A stretch of DNA of 64,000 nt from an uncultured Pelagibacteraceae bacterium (GTDB lineage: Bacteria > Pseudomonadota > Alphaproteobacteria > Pelagibacterales > Pelagibacteraceae). The position numbers were made by a program, and so were the translations under genes. Location of the stretch: NCBI GenBank assembly GCA_902629955.1, contig CACOSS010000002.1, positions 1-64,000 on the forward strand. The letters are read 5' to 3'. Under the pieces are notes generated by a model. It had not been told where the DNA came from. It made no database searches and was given only the letters and a program-made list of their open reading frames with translations. Positions 35,523 to 43,811 of this stretch are shown here, piece by piece (within the stretch, counting starts at the first letter, position 1; every line of letters begins with the position of its first letter).

Positions 35523-36713
35523 ATGAGAAAATTAATAATTACTGTGTTTTTATTTGTATCATCTATGATTTCAAATTCTAATGCAGATGGACATGCAATT
35601 AAAATGGGTATTATTTTGGGTTTTACAGGTCCAATTGAATCACTTACACCAGCTATGGCTGCTTCAGCTGAGCTTGCATTTAAAGAAGCTTCTGATTCAG
35701 GTTCATTATTAGGTGGAAAGTATATTTCAGTAACAAGAGCAGACTCTACTTGTGTAGATTCTGCAGCGGCAGTAACTGCTGCTGAAGGATTGGTTTCTGG
35801 TGGAACTGTTGCTATTATGGGAGCAGATTGTTCAGGAGTTACTGGAGCAATCGCAGAAAAAGTTGCTGTACCAAATGGAGTTGTTATGATTTCACCATCA
35901 GCTACATCTCCAGGACTAACAGATATTAATGATAGGGGTTACTTTTTTAGAACAGCTCCATCAGATGCAAGAGGAGGTCAAATTCTTGCAGATATAACTA
36001 AAGATAGGGGAGTTAAAAGCGTTGCAATAACTTATACAAATAATGACTATGGAAAAGGACTTGCAGATGTTTATTCTGCTGCAGTCAAAGCTCATGGCAT
36101 TAAAGTAACTACAGTTGCAGCTCACGAAGATGGTAAGGCAGACTATTCATCTGAAGTGGCAACATTAGCTTCTGCTGGTGGAGATGCTGTTGCAGTTATT
36201 GGATATCTTGATCAAGGAGGAAAAGGTATTATACAAGGATCTTTGGACTCGGGAGCATTTGATAAATTTATTTTATCTGATGGTATGATTGGAGACTCTC
36301 TTACAGATGCTTTTGGCAAAGCTTTAAATAAATCATTTGGATCTATTCCAGGATCAACTGGTAAAGGTGCTGGTGTATTTACAAAAGTAGCTAAGTCTGC
36401 TGGTATCGACTCATCTGGACCATACACAGGAGAGTCATATGATGCAGCTGCACTAATAACGCTTGCTATGCAAGCTGGTGGTAAAGCAGACAGAAATACA
36501 ATCCAAAAAAATGTAATGTCTGTAGCAAATGCACCTGGAACAAAAATTTACCCAGGCCAACTTAAAAAGGCTCTTGATTTACTAGCTAAAGGAAAAGCTG
36601 TTAATTATGAAGGAGCAACAGGCGTAGAATTTACTGATGTTGGTGAAGCTTTTGGTTCTTTCTTAGAAAAAGAAATTAAAGGCGGTAAATTTAAAACTAA
36701 AAAACAAAGATAA
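35523..36713 (+). CDS. livK: Branched-chain-amino-acid-type ABC transporter substrate-binding protein (LivK-like)
   Basis: A 396-residue type I periplasmic binding protein with a signal peptide (LIITVFLFVSSMISNSNADG). The mature protein shows MGIILGFTGPIESLTPAMAAS, the central IMGADCSGVTGAIAEKVAVPNGVVMISPSATSPGL and RTAPSDARGGQILADI, all Leu/Ile/Val-binding family features. It is separated from its likely partners livGFHM by an oppositely oriented MFS gene. It ends with a strong terminator, so it is a monocistronic, highly expressed gene. Ligand could be amino acids, amides or urea-like compounds. Codon use looks biased to an abundant protein. Confidence 0.9.
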   Translation: MRKLIITVFLFVSSMISNSNADGHAIKMGIILGFTGPIESLTPAMAASAELAFKEASDSGSLLGGKYISVTRADSTCVDSAAAVTAAEGLVSGGTVAIMGADCSGVTGAIAEKVAVPNGVVMISPSATSPGLTDINDRGYFFRTAPSDARGGQILADITKDRGVKSVAITYTNNDYGKGLADVYSAAVKAHGIKVTTVAAHEDGKADYSSEVATLASAGGDAVAVIGYLDQGGKGIIQGSLDSGAFDKFILSDGMIGDSLTDAFGKALNKSFGSIPGSTGKGAGVFTKVAKSAGIDSSGPYTGESYDAAALITLAMQAGGKADRNTIQKNVMSVANAPGTKIYPGQLKKALDLLAKGKAVNYEGATGVEFTDVGEAFGSFLEKEIKGGKFKTKKQR

Positions 36714-36724
36714 TTTTTATTTTA

Positions 36725-36756
36725 AAAACCCTAGCGTTTTATGACGCTAGGGTTTT
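36725..36756. terminator. Bidirectional terminator between livK and the MFS gene
   Basis: A 13-bp perfect stem (AAAACCCTAGCGT / ACGCTAGGGTTTT) with a 6-nt loop gives T-runs in both directions. On the - strand the stop codon and last four codons of the MFS gene are inside the hairpin (the TAG stop is in the stem). Confidence 0.9.
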
Positions 36757-37915
36757 GTTTGTTTGAAATATCAGCTTTTATACTTGCTAATATAACTAAT
36801 ATCATAAAAGGAATACAAATTAAGTTCATTGTCTTCCAGCTTGTTAAAGCAATAAATACTCCTGCTGATAAACTGCCTAATGCGTGGACTGAGTAAACAA
36901 CAAAATCATTTAGGCCTTGAGCTTTATATTTTTCTTTTTCTTCATATGTAAGTACAAGTAAACTTGTTCCTGATATAAATAAAAAATTCCAACCTATGCC
37001 TAAAAAAATAAGAGCAAACATATAATTAAAAAAAGTTTGATCAAAAATACTTGTGAACAAAGTAATACTATAAAAAAATATACCAATGTAGATTACATTG
37101 CTATGGCCTATTTTTTTTATTAGATGACCTGTGACAAGTGACGGCAAAAACATTGAGGCAACATGAAATTGAATTACAATACCTGTTTTACTTAAACTCA
37201 TTTTTTCAATAACATGCATACTTATAGGTGTTGCTGTCATTAAAAAGGTCATTATTGCATATCCAAATGCCGATGCTGCTAACGCTTGAATAAATCTTGG
37301 TTGAGAAATTAATTCTAAATAACTTCTTCCAGTATAATTAATGTTTTCTTCAATAATTGTTTTACTTTTATAAAACAAAAAAAGAATTGTAGGTATAAAT
37401 GTTAAAACTGCTAAAGATAAATATGATCCTACGTATAAATTATCGCTAGCTAAATCTTTTGTATAGTTGGCTAAACTAGGTCCTAAAAAAGCTGAGATGA
37501 TACCTCCAAACAATAGTATTGAAATCGCTTTTGGGGCCATATTTTTTCCGACACTTTCCGCGGCAGCAAAACGATATTGGTGGGTAAAGGCCATTCCAAT
37601 ACCTATAAAAAAGTTTGCAAAACAAAACATGTAAAAGTTCTGATTTAATACTGAATAAGCTGCCAAAATTGAAGATAATGCATTACCAGTTGATGCATAA
37701 ATGAAACCAAGTTTTCGTCCTACTAAACTCATAACTTTTGTAGCCACAATTGCACCAATAGCTATTCCAACAACAGAGATTGACATAGGTAAGGTCGCTA
37801 ATGATTTCATTGGGCTTATTTGAGATCCTATAATTCCGCTTAAAAAAACAGTAACTGGAGCTGCTGTAAAACTAAAAATCTGACTTAATGTTAATAAAAT
37901 AAGATTTTTATTCAT
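36731..37915 (-). CDS. MFS transporter
   Basis: A 394-residue protein with about 12 hydrophobic helices in two halves; the loop between helices 2 and 3 reads TKVMSLVGRKLGFIYASTG, matching the major facilitator motif GxLaDrxGrr in position. Function is not identifiable, though an amino-acid or drug exporter is usual. Its start codon overlaps a possible 23-codon ORF (TAATG) downstream of livM, so it appears to be part of the liv operon. The stop codon is embedded in the shared terminator with livK. Confidence 0.88.
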   Translation of the reverse strand: MNKNLILLTLSQIFSFTAAPVTVFLSGIIGSQISPMKSLATLPMSISVVGIAIGAIVATKVMSLVGRKLGFIYASTGNALSSILAAYSVLNQNFYMFCFANFFIGIGMAFTHQYRFAAAESVGKNMAPKAISILLFGGIISAFLGPSLANYTKDLASDNLYVGSYLSLAVLTFIPTILFLFYKSKTIIEENINYTGRSYLELISQPRFIQALAASAFGYAIMTFLMTATPISMHVIEKMSLSKTGIVIQFHVASMFLPSLVTGHLIKKIGHSNVIYIGIFFYSITLFTSIFDQTFFNYMFALIFLGIGWNFLFISGTSLLVLTYEEKEKYKAQGLNDFVVYSVHALGSLSAGVFIALTSWKTMNLICIPFMILVILASIKADISNKQNPSVIKR

Positions 37916-37986
37916 TAAAATATGTATTTATCTCCTAAATAAATAATAATACCTATTGCAATGCCTGTTAGAATGTAAAAAAACAT
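37915..37986 (-). CDS. Possible 23-aa single-helix peptide between livM and MFS
   Basis: ATG at 37986 to TAA at 37915 on the - strand gives a mostly hydrophobic peptide (MFFYILTGIAIGIIIYLGDK, then three more residues). It begins 3 bases after the livM stop and its stop overlaps the MFS start as TAATG, so it fills the gap exactly as a translated coupling ORF would. No ribosome site is clear, and a peptide this short cannot be distinguished from chance by sequence alone. Confidence 0.4.
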   Translation of the reverse strand: MFFYILTGIAIGIIIYLGDKYIF

Positions 37987-37989
37987 AAT

Positions 37990-39360
37990 TTATTTAATAT
38001 TTATTTTTTCTGGTATCAATCCTTTAGGACGGTATCTCATTATAATCAAAAGTCCAATTCCAACTAATAAAAATCTAAAATATGCAGCGCTTTGAATTAA
38101 ATGTTGTTTAACTGCATTTGTTTCTTCTAAGTGAGCAGTAAAAAAATTAATAAAAAATAAAGCAATTGGTGCAGCTTCTACCCATAAAAACCAGACAACA
38201 AAACCACCAAGAATCGCACCAAAATTATTACCCGTGCCACCCACAATAACCATTACCCATATTACAAATGTGTATCTCATAGGTCTATAACTGCCCGGTG
38301 TAAATAAGCCATCATTTGTAACCATCATAGCACCAGCTATTCCAACTATTGCTGAACCCAAAATAAATATTAATAAATGTTCTTTTACAACATTTTTTCC
38401 CATTGCATTTGCAGCTACCTCATTATCCCTAATGGCTCTCATCTTTCTTCCCCAAGGTGAATACAATGCTTTTTGAGTAAGAATTAACAAAATTATTACA
38501 ACACTTAAAAATAGTCCCGCAAGGCACAATTTTACATAAACTGAAGATGCATCAATTACTAATTGATTTAAAACATCTTGTCTATCAGACAAGGAGGTAA
38601 TTAGATCTAATTTTTTTGAATGAAATTTTTCTACTAGATCTATAAACCATGTTGAGCCTTGTAAATCAACTTCGTAAGGAACTGGTCTTTTTAAACCAAT
38701 TACATTTTTTACACCTCGTGCTAACCAATCTTCATGCTTAATTATTGAAACTATAATTTCTGCTATAAGCAACGTTGCTATCGCTAAATAGTCTGCTCTT
38801 AGTCCAAGAGCAATTTTACCAACTATAAGAGCTATACCCGCAGCAAATAAACCACCAACTATCCATGAGAAAATTATTGGCAAACCTAACCCACCAAGAA
38901 AACCTGTCTTAGCTGGGTCAACGGCTTCTATATTTTCAATTGCTGGACCAGAAATATATCTTATGATTACAAACCCTATAATAATTATTGCAGCAACTAT
39001 GTAATTTCTTTTTTTAGAATTTTCAAATTTTCTTAGAACTGCACGAATTATATAAACACCAAATATTATAAGAATTAAGGAAACAACCATGCCTGAACCC
39101 CCAGCTTTCCAAGCTTCTTTTACTGGTGGTACATTTACTAAAACAGCTGCCAAACCTCCTAGGGCGGTGTAACCCATAATTCCAAAATTAATTAGACCGG
39201 CATAACCCCATTGTATATTTGCTCCTATTGTCATTACAGCAGATATTAAACAATAGTTTAAAATTGTAAGAGCTATAGTCCAAGACTGGAGTATTCCTAC
39301 AGCAGTAATCAAGAATATCATTATAGAGTAGGCAATAATAATATTTTTGTGTTGCATCAT
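37990..39360 (-). CDS. livM: Branched-chain-type ABC transporter permease LivM
   Basis: A 456-residue permease longer than E. coli LivM (about 425). Characteristic parts are GANIQWGYAGLINFGIMGYTALGG, LRADYLAIATLLIAEII and the cytoplasmic YSPWGRKMRAIRDNEVAANAMGKNV; about nine or more helices are visible. An extra periplasmic or loop segment (LKRPVPYEVDLQGSTWFIDLVEKFHSKK) lies in the middle. Start overlaps the livH stop (ATGA), so translation is coupled. With LivH it forms the membrane pore; the ATPases are LivG and LivF. Confidence 0.9.
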   Translation of the reverse strand: MMQHKNIIIAYSIMIFLITAVGILQSWTIALTILNYCLISAVMTIGANIQWGYAGLINFGIMGYTALGGLAAVLVNVPPVKEAWKAGGSGMVVSLILIIFGVYIIRAVLRKFENSKKRNYIVAAIIIIGFVIIRYISGPAIENIEAVDPAKTGFLGGLGLPIIFSWIVGGLFAAGIALIVGKIALGLRADYLAIATLLIAEIIVSIIKHEDWLARGVKNVIGLKRPVPYEVDLQGSTWFIDLVEKFHSKKLDLITSLSDRQDVLNQLVIDASSVYVKLCLAGLFLSVVIILLILTQKALYSPWGRKMRAIRDNEVAANAMGKNVVKEHLLIFILGSAIVGIAGAMMVTNDGLFTPGSYRPMRYTFVIWVMVIVGGTGNNFGAILGGFVVWFLWVEAAPIALFFINFFTAHLEETNAVKQHLIQSAAYFRFLLVGIGLLIIMRYRPKGLIPEKINIK

Positions 39361-40367
39361 AAAGTTTTACCCTTGAATATTCCTGATGGTCTAAAAAGTA
39401 ATACAATCACTAAAATAGAAAATGATACTGCAAATTTATAGTCGGTTGATAATAATTGTACAAGGGAGTCTGGTTCCAAGGCTTCTGGTAATAAATATGT
39501 AAAAAACTTTTTATAAGCGTAAGTAACTAAAATTTCTGCAAACGCAATTACATAGCCTCCAAGAAAAGCTCCAAACGGATTCCCAATACCACCCACAATC
39601 GCTGCTGCAAAAATTGGCAACATATTGTTAAAATAAACAAAAGGCCTGTAACTCTTATCTAAACCATAGAGTACTCCCCCAATAGTTGCCAAAATACCAG
39701 CAATAATCCAGGTGATTAAAACAACCTTTTTAGGATCAATTCCAGATAGCAAAGCTAAGTCTTCATTGTCAGAATAAGCTCTCATGCTTGTTCCAGTTTT
39801 AGTTTTGTTTAAGAACCAAAACATTATTGAAACAACAATTACAGTAACAAAAATTGTTATTGCTTGAGTAGATTTAATTGTTAAACCTTCATTTAACCCG
39901 GTCATTTCCTTAAATTCATTAGCTTTTAAAATAAATTTTTCACCATCAAAAAACCTTCTATCAAATGGTCCTATAATTATTCTTATTATTGCCTGTGTAA
40001 CGAACATTACTCCAACGCTAACCATTGCTAATTGCACAGGTGGACTTTTTTTAATCCGATAATAACTAAATACAAACTTATCAATGAATAACATGTAAAA
40101 AATCATTGCCAAGATTGCAGGTGCTATTGTCAATAAGGCTGTAGGCAAAAAACCAAAACTAATTCCTAAAGATTGAAAATAAAATGTTAAAAGCACAGCA
40201 ACCATCGTTCCAAAAGACATCATGTCGCCAGTTGCAAAGTTAGCAAACCTTAAAATGCCATAAACTAAGGTTACAAATATTGCTCCTAATGCAAGCTGTG
40301 ATCCATATGTAAGTGCTGGAATTACTGTATAATTTAAAAGTAATATAATTGCATTTATAAAATCCAT
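39357..40367 (-). CDS. livH: Branched-chain-type ABC transporter permease LivH
   Basis: A 336-residue inner-membrane permease. The segments GAIFVTLVYGILRFANFATGDMMSFG and MRAYSDNEDLALLSGIDPKKVVLITWIIAGILATIGGVLYGLDK are typical LivH regions contacting the ATPase, and NNMLPIFAAAIVGGIGNPFGAFLGG matches the conserved late motif. Somewhat longer than E. coli LivH (308 aa). It lies between livF and livM with overlaps or zero spacing. Confidence 0.91.
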   Translation of the reverse strand: MDFINAIILLLNYTVIPALTYGSQLALGAIFVTLVYGILRFANFATGDMMSFGTMVAVLLTFYFQSLGISFGFLPTALLTIAPAILAMIFYMLFIDKFVFSYYRIKKSPPVQLAMVSVGVMFVTQAIIRIIIGPFDRRFFDGEKFILKANEFKEMTGLNEGLTIKSTQAITIFVTVIVVSIMFWFLNKTKTGTSMRAYSDNEDLALLSGIDPKKVVLITWIIAGILATIGGVLYGLDKSYRPFVYFNNMLPIFAAAIVGGIGNPFGAFLGGYVIAFAEILVTYAYKKFFTYLLPEALEPDSLVQLLSTDYKFAVSFSILVIVLLFRPSGIFKGKTL

Positions 40368-41075
40368 TTATGCTCCTAAAAAAGATCTTCTTACCTCTGG
40401 ATCATTCAAAAGTTCATTACCTGATCCCTCAAATTTATTTTGACCTGTAACTAAAACATAACCTCTATCTGATATACTTAGAGCTTGCTTAGCGTTTTGC
40501 TCTACCATTATTATTGCAACATTTGTTTTTTTTACTTTAATGATATGCTCAAATAACTCGTCCATCACAATAGGAGAGACCCCAGCTGTTGGTTCGTCTA
40601 ACATTAATACTGAAGGCTTAATCATTAAAGCACGACCAAGTGCAACTTGCTGTCTTTGACCTCCTGATAATTCTCCAACTATTTGAGATTGTTTATCTTT
40701 TAGAATAGGAAATAAATCATAAATATCATTTATAATTTTATTTAAGTCATCAGTTCTTAAAAAAGCCCCCACTTCTAAATTTTCTTTTACTGTTAATTCG
40801 GTAAATACATTTTTGCTTTGAGGAACAAAGGATATTCCTTTCTTAACCCTATCTTGTGGTGATAAATTTGTAATATCCTCACCTTCAATTACAACATTAC
40901 CAGATTTAAGATTAAGCAATCCAAGCATTGTTTTCATCGCCGTTGACTTGCCCGCACCATTAGGACCTAGAATTGCAACAATTTCACCCTTGTTAACATT
41001 TATTGTACATGAGCTAATTATATCTGGACCATCTCCATATCCAGCTGTCATTTCTTTTCCCTCAAAAAAAGCCAT
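40368..41075 (-). CDS. livF: Branched-chain-type ABC transporter ATPase LivF
   Basis: A 235-residue ABC ATPase: Walker A GPNGAGKSTAMK, FVPQSKNVFTELTVKENLEVGAF, signature LSGGQRQQVALGRAL, Walker B LMLDEPTAGVSP and the switch-region IMVEQN. The short form without a regulatory domain and the pattern after the Q-loop are those of LivF. Its stop is directly followed by the livH start. Energises uptake with LivG. Confidence 0.93.
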   Translation of the reverse strand: MAFFEGKEMTAGYGDGPDIISSCTINVNKGEIVAILGPNGAGKSTAMKTMLGLLNLKSGNVVIEGEDITNLSPQDRVKKGISFVPQSKNVFTELTVKENLEVGAFLRTDDLNKIINDIYDLFPILKDKQSQIVGELSGGQRQQVALGRALMIKPSVLMLDEPTAGVSPIVMDELFEHIIKVKKTNVAIIMVEQNAKQALSISDRGYVLVTGQNKFEGSGNELLNDPEVRRSFLGA

Positions 41076-41855
41076 TTATTTTTTACCTCTGCCTAAATAA
41101 CTATCGATTACTTTCTCATTTTTTTTCACTTCTTCAGCAGTTCCTTCAAACAAAACTGAGCCTTCAGACATTACAATTACAGGGTCACACATTCTGCTTA
41201 TAAAATCCATATCATGTTCAATCATACAGAACGTATACCCTCTTTCTTTATTCAATCTAAGTATTGCGGTTCCTAAGTCTTTTAATAATGTTCTATTTAC
41301 TCCAGCACCAACTTCATCTAATAAAACTAAATTAGCATCCGCCATCATAGTTCTTCCAAGTTCTAAAAGTTTTTTTTGCCCTCCAGACAAGTTACCTGCT
41401 AACTCATTTGATAAATGCTTCAAATTTAGAAATTCAGCAACTTCTAATGCTTTATATTTAATTTCTTCTTCTTCTAATTTTATGATTTTAGAACTCATTA
41501 AGACGTTCATTAATTTTTCCCCAGTTTGATTTCCAGGTACCATCATAAGATTTTCTAGCACAGTAAGATTTGTAAATTCATGAGCTATTTGAAATGTTCT
41601 TAATATACCTTTTGAAAAAAGCTCATAAGCAGGAACTCCAGTGATATCATCATTATTAAATAAAACTTTACCTTGATTTGGTTTTAAATTACCTGCAATT
41701 AAGTTAAATAATGTTGTCTTGCCCGAGCCATTGGGTCCAATTATTCCTGTTATAGAACCTTTTTTAATATTAAGTGTACAATTGGAAACTGCGGCTAAAC
41801 CTCCAAAGTATTTTGAAAGTCCATTAACTTGCAAAATATTTGTGTTTTGCTGCAT
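41076..41855 (-). CDS. livG: Branched-chain-type ABC transporter ATPase LivG
   Basis: A 259-residue ABC ATPase: Walker A GPNGSGKTTLFNLIAG, FQIAHEFTNLTVLENLMM, signature LSGGQKKLLELGRTMM, Walker B LVLLDEVGAGVN, and the switch histidine in CMIEHDMDFI. The Walker B segment reads LLDEVGAGVN instead of the usual LLDEPAAGLN, a small oddity also seen in some family members. Adjacent to livF (zero spacing) and to the ProC-like gene (3 bases). Confidence 0.92.
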   Translation of the reverse strand: MQQNTNILQVNGLSKYFGGLAAVSNCTLNIKKGSITGIIGPNGSGKTTLFNLIAGNLKPNQGKVLFNNDDITGVPAYELFSKGILRTFQIAHEFTNLTVLENLMMVPGNQTGEKLMNVLMSSKIIKLEEEEIKYKALEVAEFLNLKHLSNELAGNLSGGQKKLLELGRTMMADANLVLLDEVGAGVNRTLLKDLGTAILRLNKERGYTFCMIEHDMDFISRMCDPVIVMSEGSVLFEGTAEEVKKNEKVIDSYLGRGKK

Positions 41856-41858
41856 AAA

Positions 41859-42629
41859 TTATGATTTATTTAATCTTTTTAACAAATCGGTTAAAGAATT
41901 CTGCAAAGATTTATAATACCCAGCTTTTCTTAATTGATTAACTCCTTGCCAATTTAATCCACCAGGTGTTTGAGACCCAGCAACAAATTTTTTCATATTT
42001 TTGTTGGAATTTTTCAATGCTAATCCAGCTAAAGCGAAATAAAGTGAGGTTACATATTCTTGTGCTTTTTTTCTGTCTGTTTTCTTTTTTACTAACCAAT
42101 CTGATAAATTTTTTAAAGTTTCATAAAATGATGCCATTGTTCCTGATATAGCCCAAAAATTATTAGATAATTTTTCATTTTTTATTTCAATACTAGTCCC
42201 AACTTTATTAAAAAATTTCTTTACTTTTTTGTTTGGTGGACATATTACAACTGGACCTAGCCCAAGAGATATAGGTGGCATAGGTATTGCTCTTACTAAA
42301 TTTACTTTACAATTAATTTTTTTTTTTAGGTTAGAAAGATTTAAAGTTGCAACAAAACTTATAACTGTTTGATTTTTTCTAAAAATTAAATTTGGTAGTA
42401 TTTGACTAGCAACCATAGGTAGAACTCCGATAAATATCCAATCAGAGTTATTTACAACCTCTTGATTATTTTTTGCTATTATCACTTTTTTGAATTTTTT
42501 TTTTAATTTTTTTGCTTTATTTTGGTTTCTAGGTGAAATTATTATTTGTTTAAATTTTAAATCAGATCTAAAGATGCCATTGATAACATCTGATGTAATA
42601 TTTCCTGTGCCTATAAAACCTAGTTTCAT
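41859..42629 (-). CDS. proC: Pyrroline-5-carboxylate reductase-like NAD(P)-binding protein
   Basis: A 256-residue protein with an N-terminal Rossmann motif (KLGFIGTGNITSDVINGIF) and a helical C-terminal domain, in the range of ProC (about 270). VLPMVASQILPNLI, NLVRAIPMPPISLGLGPVVIC and the C-terminal SQTPGGLNWQGVNQLRKAG fit the P5C reductase fold, though the typical late signature (SPAYxxxxxEAL) reads SGTMASFYETL, so specificity is uncertain. It heads the livGFHM unit, hinting that the transporter delivers proline precursors or that the enzyme acts on imported amino acids. Confidence 0.7.
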   Translation of the reverse strand: MKLGFIGTGNITSDVINGIFRSDLKFKQIIISPRNQNKAKKLKKKFKKVIIAKNNQEVVNNSDWIFIGVLPMVASQILPNLIFRKNQTVISFVATLNLSNLKKKINCKVNLVRAIPMPPISLGLGPVVICPPNKKVKKFFNKVGTSIEIKNEKLSNNFWAISGTMASFYETLKNLSDWLVKKKTDRKKAQEYVTSLYFALAGLALKNSNKNMKKFVAGSQTPGGLNWQGVNQLRKAGYYKSLQNSLTDLLKRLNKS

Positions 42630-42707
42630 AAAAAATAGATAACATTATTATTACACCAAAAATTTCTAATTAGTAAAAAAATGGAAGTTTAATTGTGGTA
42701 AATTGTG

Positions 42708-42788
42708 GATAGCCCTATAAAACCGGGAGCTAAAGATGGCTAGATAGGACTATCTGAAATCAGTATAACACATGGTATAAAAATTTCA
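42708..42788 (+). ncRNA. Possible structured RNA or leader upstream of the DUF2805 gene
   Basis: In the 191-bp gap between proC and the DUF2805 gene, GATAGCCCTAT (42708-42718) and ATAGGACTATC (42744-42754) form an 11-bp stem with one C-A mismatch. The 25-nt loop contains a small AGC/GCT pair and the GC-richest run of the gap (CCGGGAGC). A second stem, TGAAAT / ATTTCA, follows at 42755-42788. This could be a cis-acting leader of the + strand gene or a small RNA. The orientation is a guess, and no match to a known RNA family was recognised. No ORF over a few codons exists here. Confidence 0.35.
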
Positions 42789-42820
42789 TTAATGATTTAA
42801 TCAAATTTATTTAAAAAATT

Positions 42821-43117
42821 ATGAAAAAAAGTCACAGACCTCAAACTAGAGTTAAAAATCCTGAGCCAAAAATAGGGAGTCCAGATTGGGTTATATGGGC
42901 AGCCTGGGCAGATAGAATCACTTTCGAAGAGATTAGGAGTAAAACTGGAAAATCAGAAAATGAGGTAATTAAAATTATGCGAAAAACTCTCAAACCCTCC
43001 TCCTTCAGACTTTGGAGAAAACGCGTTCACTCAAAAAGTATAAAACACAGGAAAAAATTTGAAGCCAATAGAAAAAATATCAGAATTAAAATTAATAAAA
43101 ATAATTTTCAAACCTAG
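42821..43117 (+). CDS. DUF2805 / TIGR03643 family protein
   Basis: A 98-residue basic protein. The pattern PDWVIWAAWADRITFEEIRSKTGKSENEVIKIMRKTLKPSSFRLWRKRV matches the DUF2805/TIGR03643 family: a helix-turn-helix-like segment (FEEIRSKTGKSENEVIKIM) followed by a basic tail. Such an arrangement suggests nucleic-acid binding, but function is unknown. It follows the candidate RNA structure, which may be its leader, and precedes the glutaredoxin gene by 31 bases. Confidence 0.82.
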   Translation: MKKSHRPQTRVKNPEPKIGSPDWVIWAAWADRITFEEIRSKTGKSENEVIKIMRKTLKPSSFRLWRKRVHSKSIKHRKKFEANRKNIRIKINKNNFQT

Positions 43118-43148
43118 TAATAAATTTATAAATTGTTATATGTAAATC

Positions 43149-43406
43149 ATGAAAAATGTAATTATGTATACTGGTCCCATGTGTGCATTCTGTGATGCAG
43201 CAAAAAGACTCTTTAAAAGAAACAACACATCATTTGAAGAAATTGATATTGGAAATGATTTAAAGATCAGAGAAGAGATGATCAAAAAAAGTAATGGAAG
43301 AAGAACTGTTCCACAAATATTTATTGGGGGCAATCATATAGGTGGATTCGAAGAACTTAGAGTTTTAGAAAAAAACGGTGAATTAAAAAATATTTTAGGA
43401 AATTAA
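43149..43406 (+). CDS. grxC: Glutaredoxin 3-type (GrxC)
   Basis: An 85-residue thioredoxin-fold protein with an active-site CAFC (YTGPMCAFCDAAKRLF) rather than the usual CPYC, then the cis-proline segment RRTVPQIFIGGNHIGGFEELR with the GGxxD/E-type glutathione motif. Reduces disulfides and glutathione mixed disulfides in the cytoplasm. The replacement of Pro-Tyr by Ala-Phe in the active site could shift its redox potential. Its stop is immediately followed by the stop of the convergent lipoprotein gene. Confidence 0.92.
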   Translation: MKNVIMYTGPMCAFCDAAKRLFKRNNTSFEEIDIGNDLKIREEMIKKSNGRRTVPQIFIGGNHIGGFEELRVLEKNGELKNILGN

Positions 43407-43721
43407 TTATCTAAAAACACTAAAGGGATTTCTCAAACAATCTAAATTATCTAAAGTATCAAAAAATACTGCACTTAAACTAGTTGAATGCGATGTTTGA
43501 CATTCTCTTAACTCACTTTGTTCCTTTGCTAATGATAAAACAAATTCTGATGGAGACTTTCCTAATGTATGTTTAACTCCATATGAAGTTGCAACAGATG
43601 TTCCTGCTTGAATAATGTTACCTGTTTTTACCATTGTATAAGTTGGACCTACTAATGATGTTGTTTGTGCACATCCATTTAAAAATAAAACAGTAAATAA
43701 TATAACAAGTAATTTTCTCAT
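43407..43721 (-). CDS. Small lipoprotein, unknown function
   Basis: A 104-residue protein with a lipoprotein signal (LLVILFTVLFLNGCAQ, lipobox LNGC, Cys near residue 17). The mature part contains SLVGPTYTMVKTGNIIQAGTSVATSYGVKHTLGKSPSEFVL, a segment found in other short exported proteins of this group as far as I can tell, and three further cysteines-bearing stretches (RECQTSH, LDCLRNPF). No catalytic motif. It lies alone on the - strand between glutaredoxin and the CHASE2 phosphatase gene. Confidence 0.72.
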   Translation of the reverse strand: MRKLLVILFTVLFLNGCAQTTSLVGPTYTMVKTGNIIQAGTSVATSYGVKHTLGKSPSEFVLSLAKEQSELRECQTSHSTSLSAVFFDTLDNLDCLRNPFSVFR

Positions 43722-43811
43722 GCTTCCCTAATTAAATTATTAATATTATATATAAAAAAAATTTAAAGAAAAATTTTCATAAACCAATTTGAGTTTAATT
43801 TATTTATTGTA

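Noticed and set aside
42692-42712. DnaA-box pair (AATTGTGG repeated)
   Set aside because: Neither copy is a perfect TTATCCACA match and no origin context is present; mentioned only with the RNA candidate.
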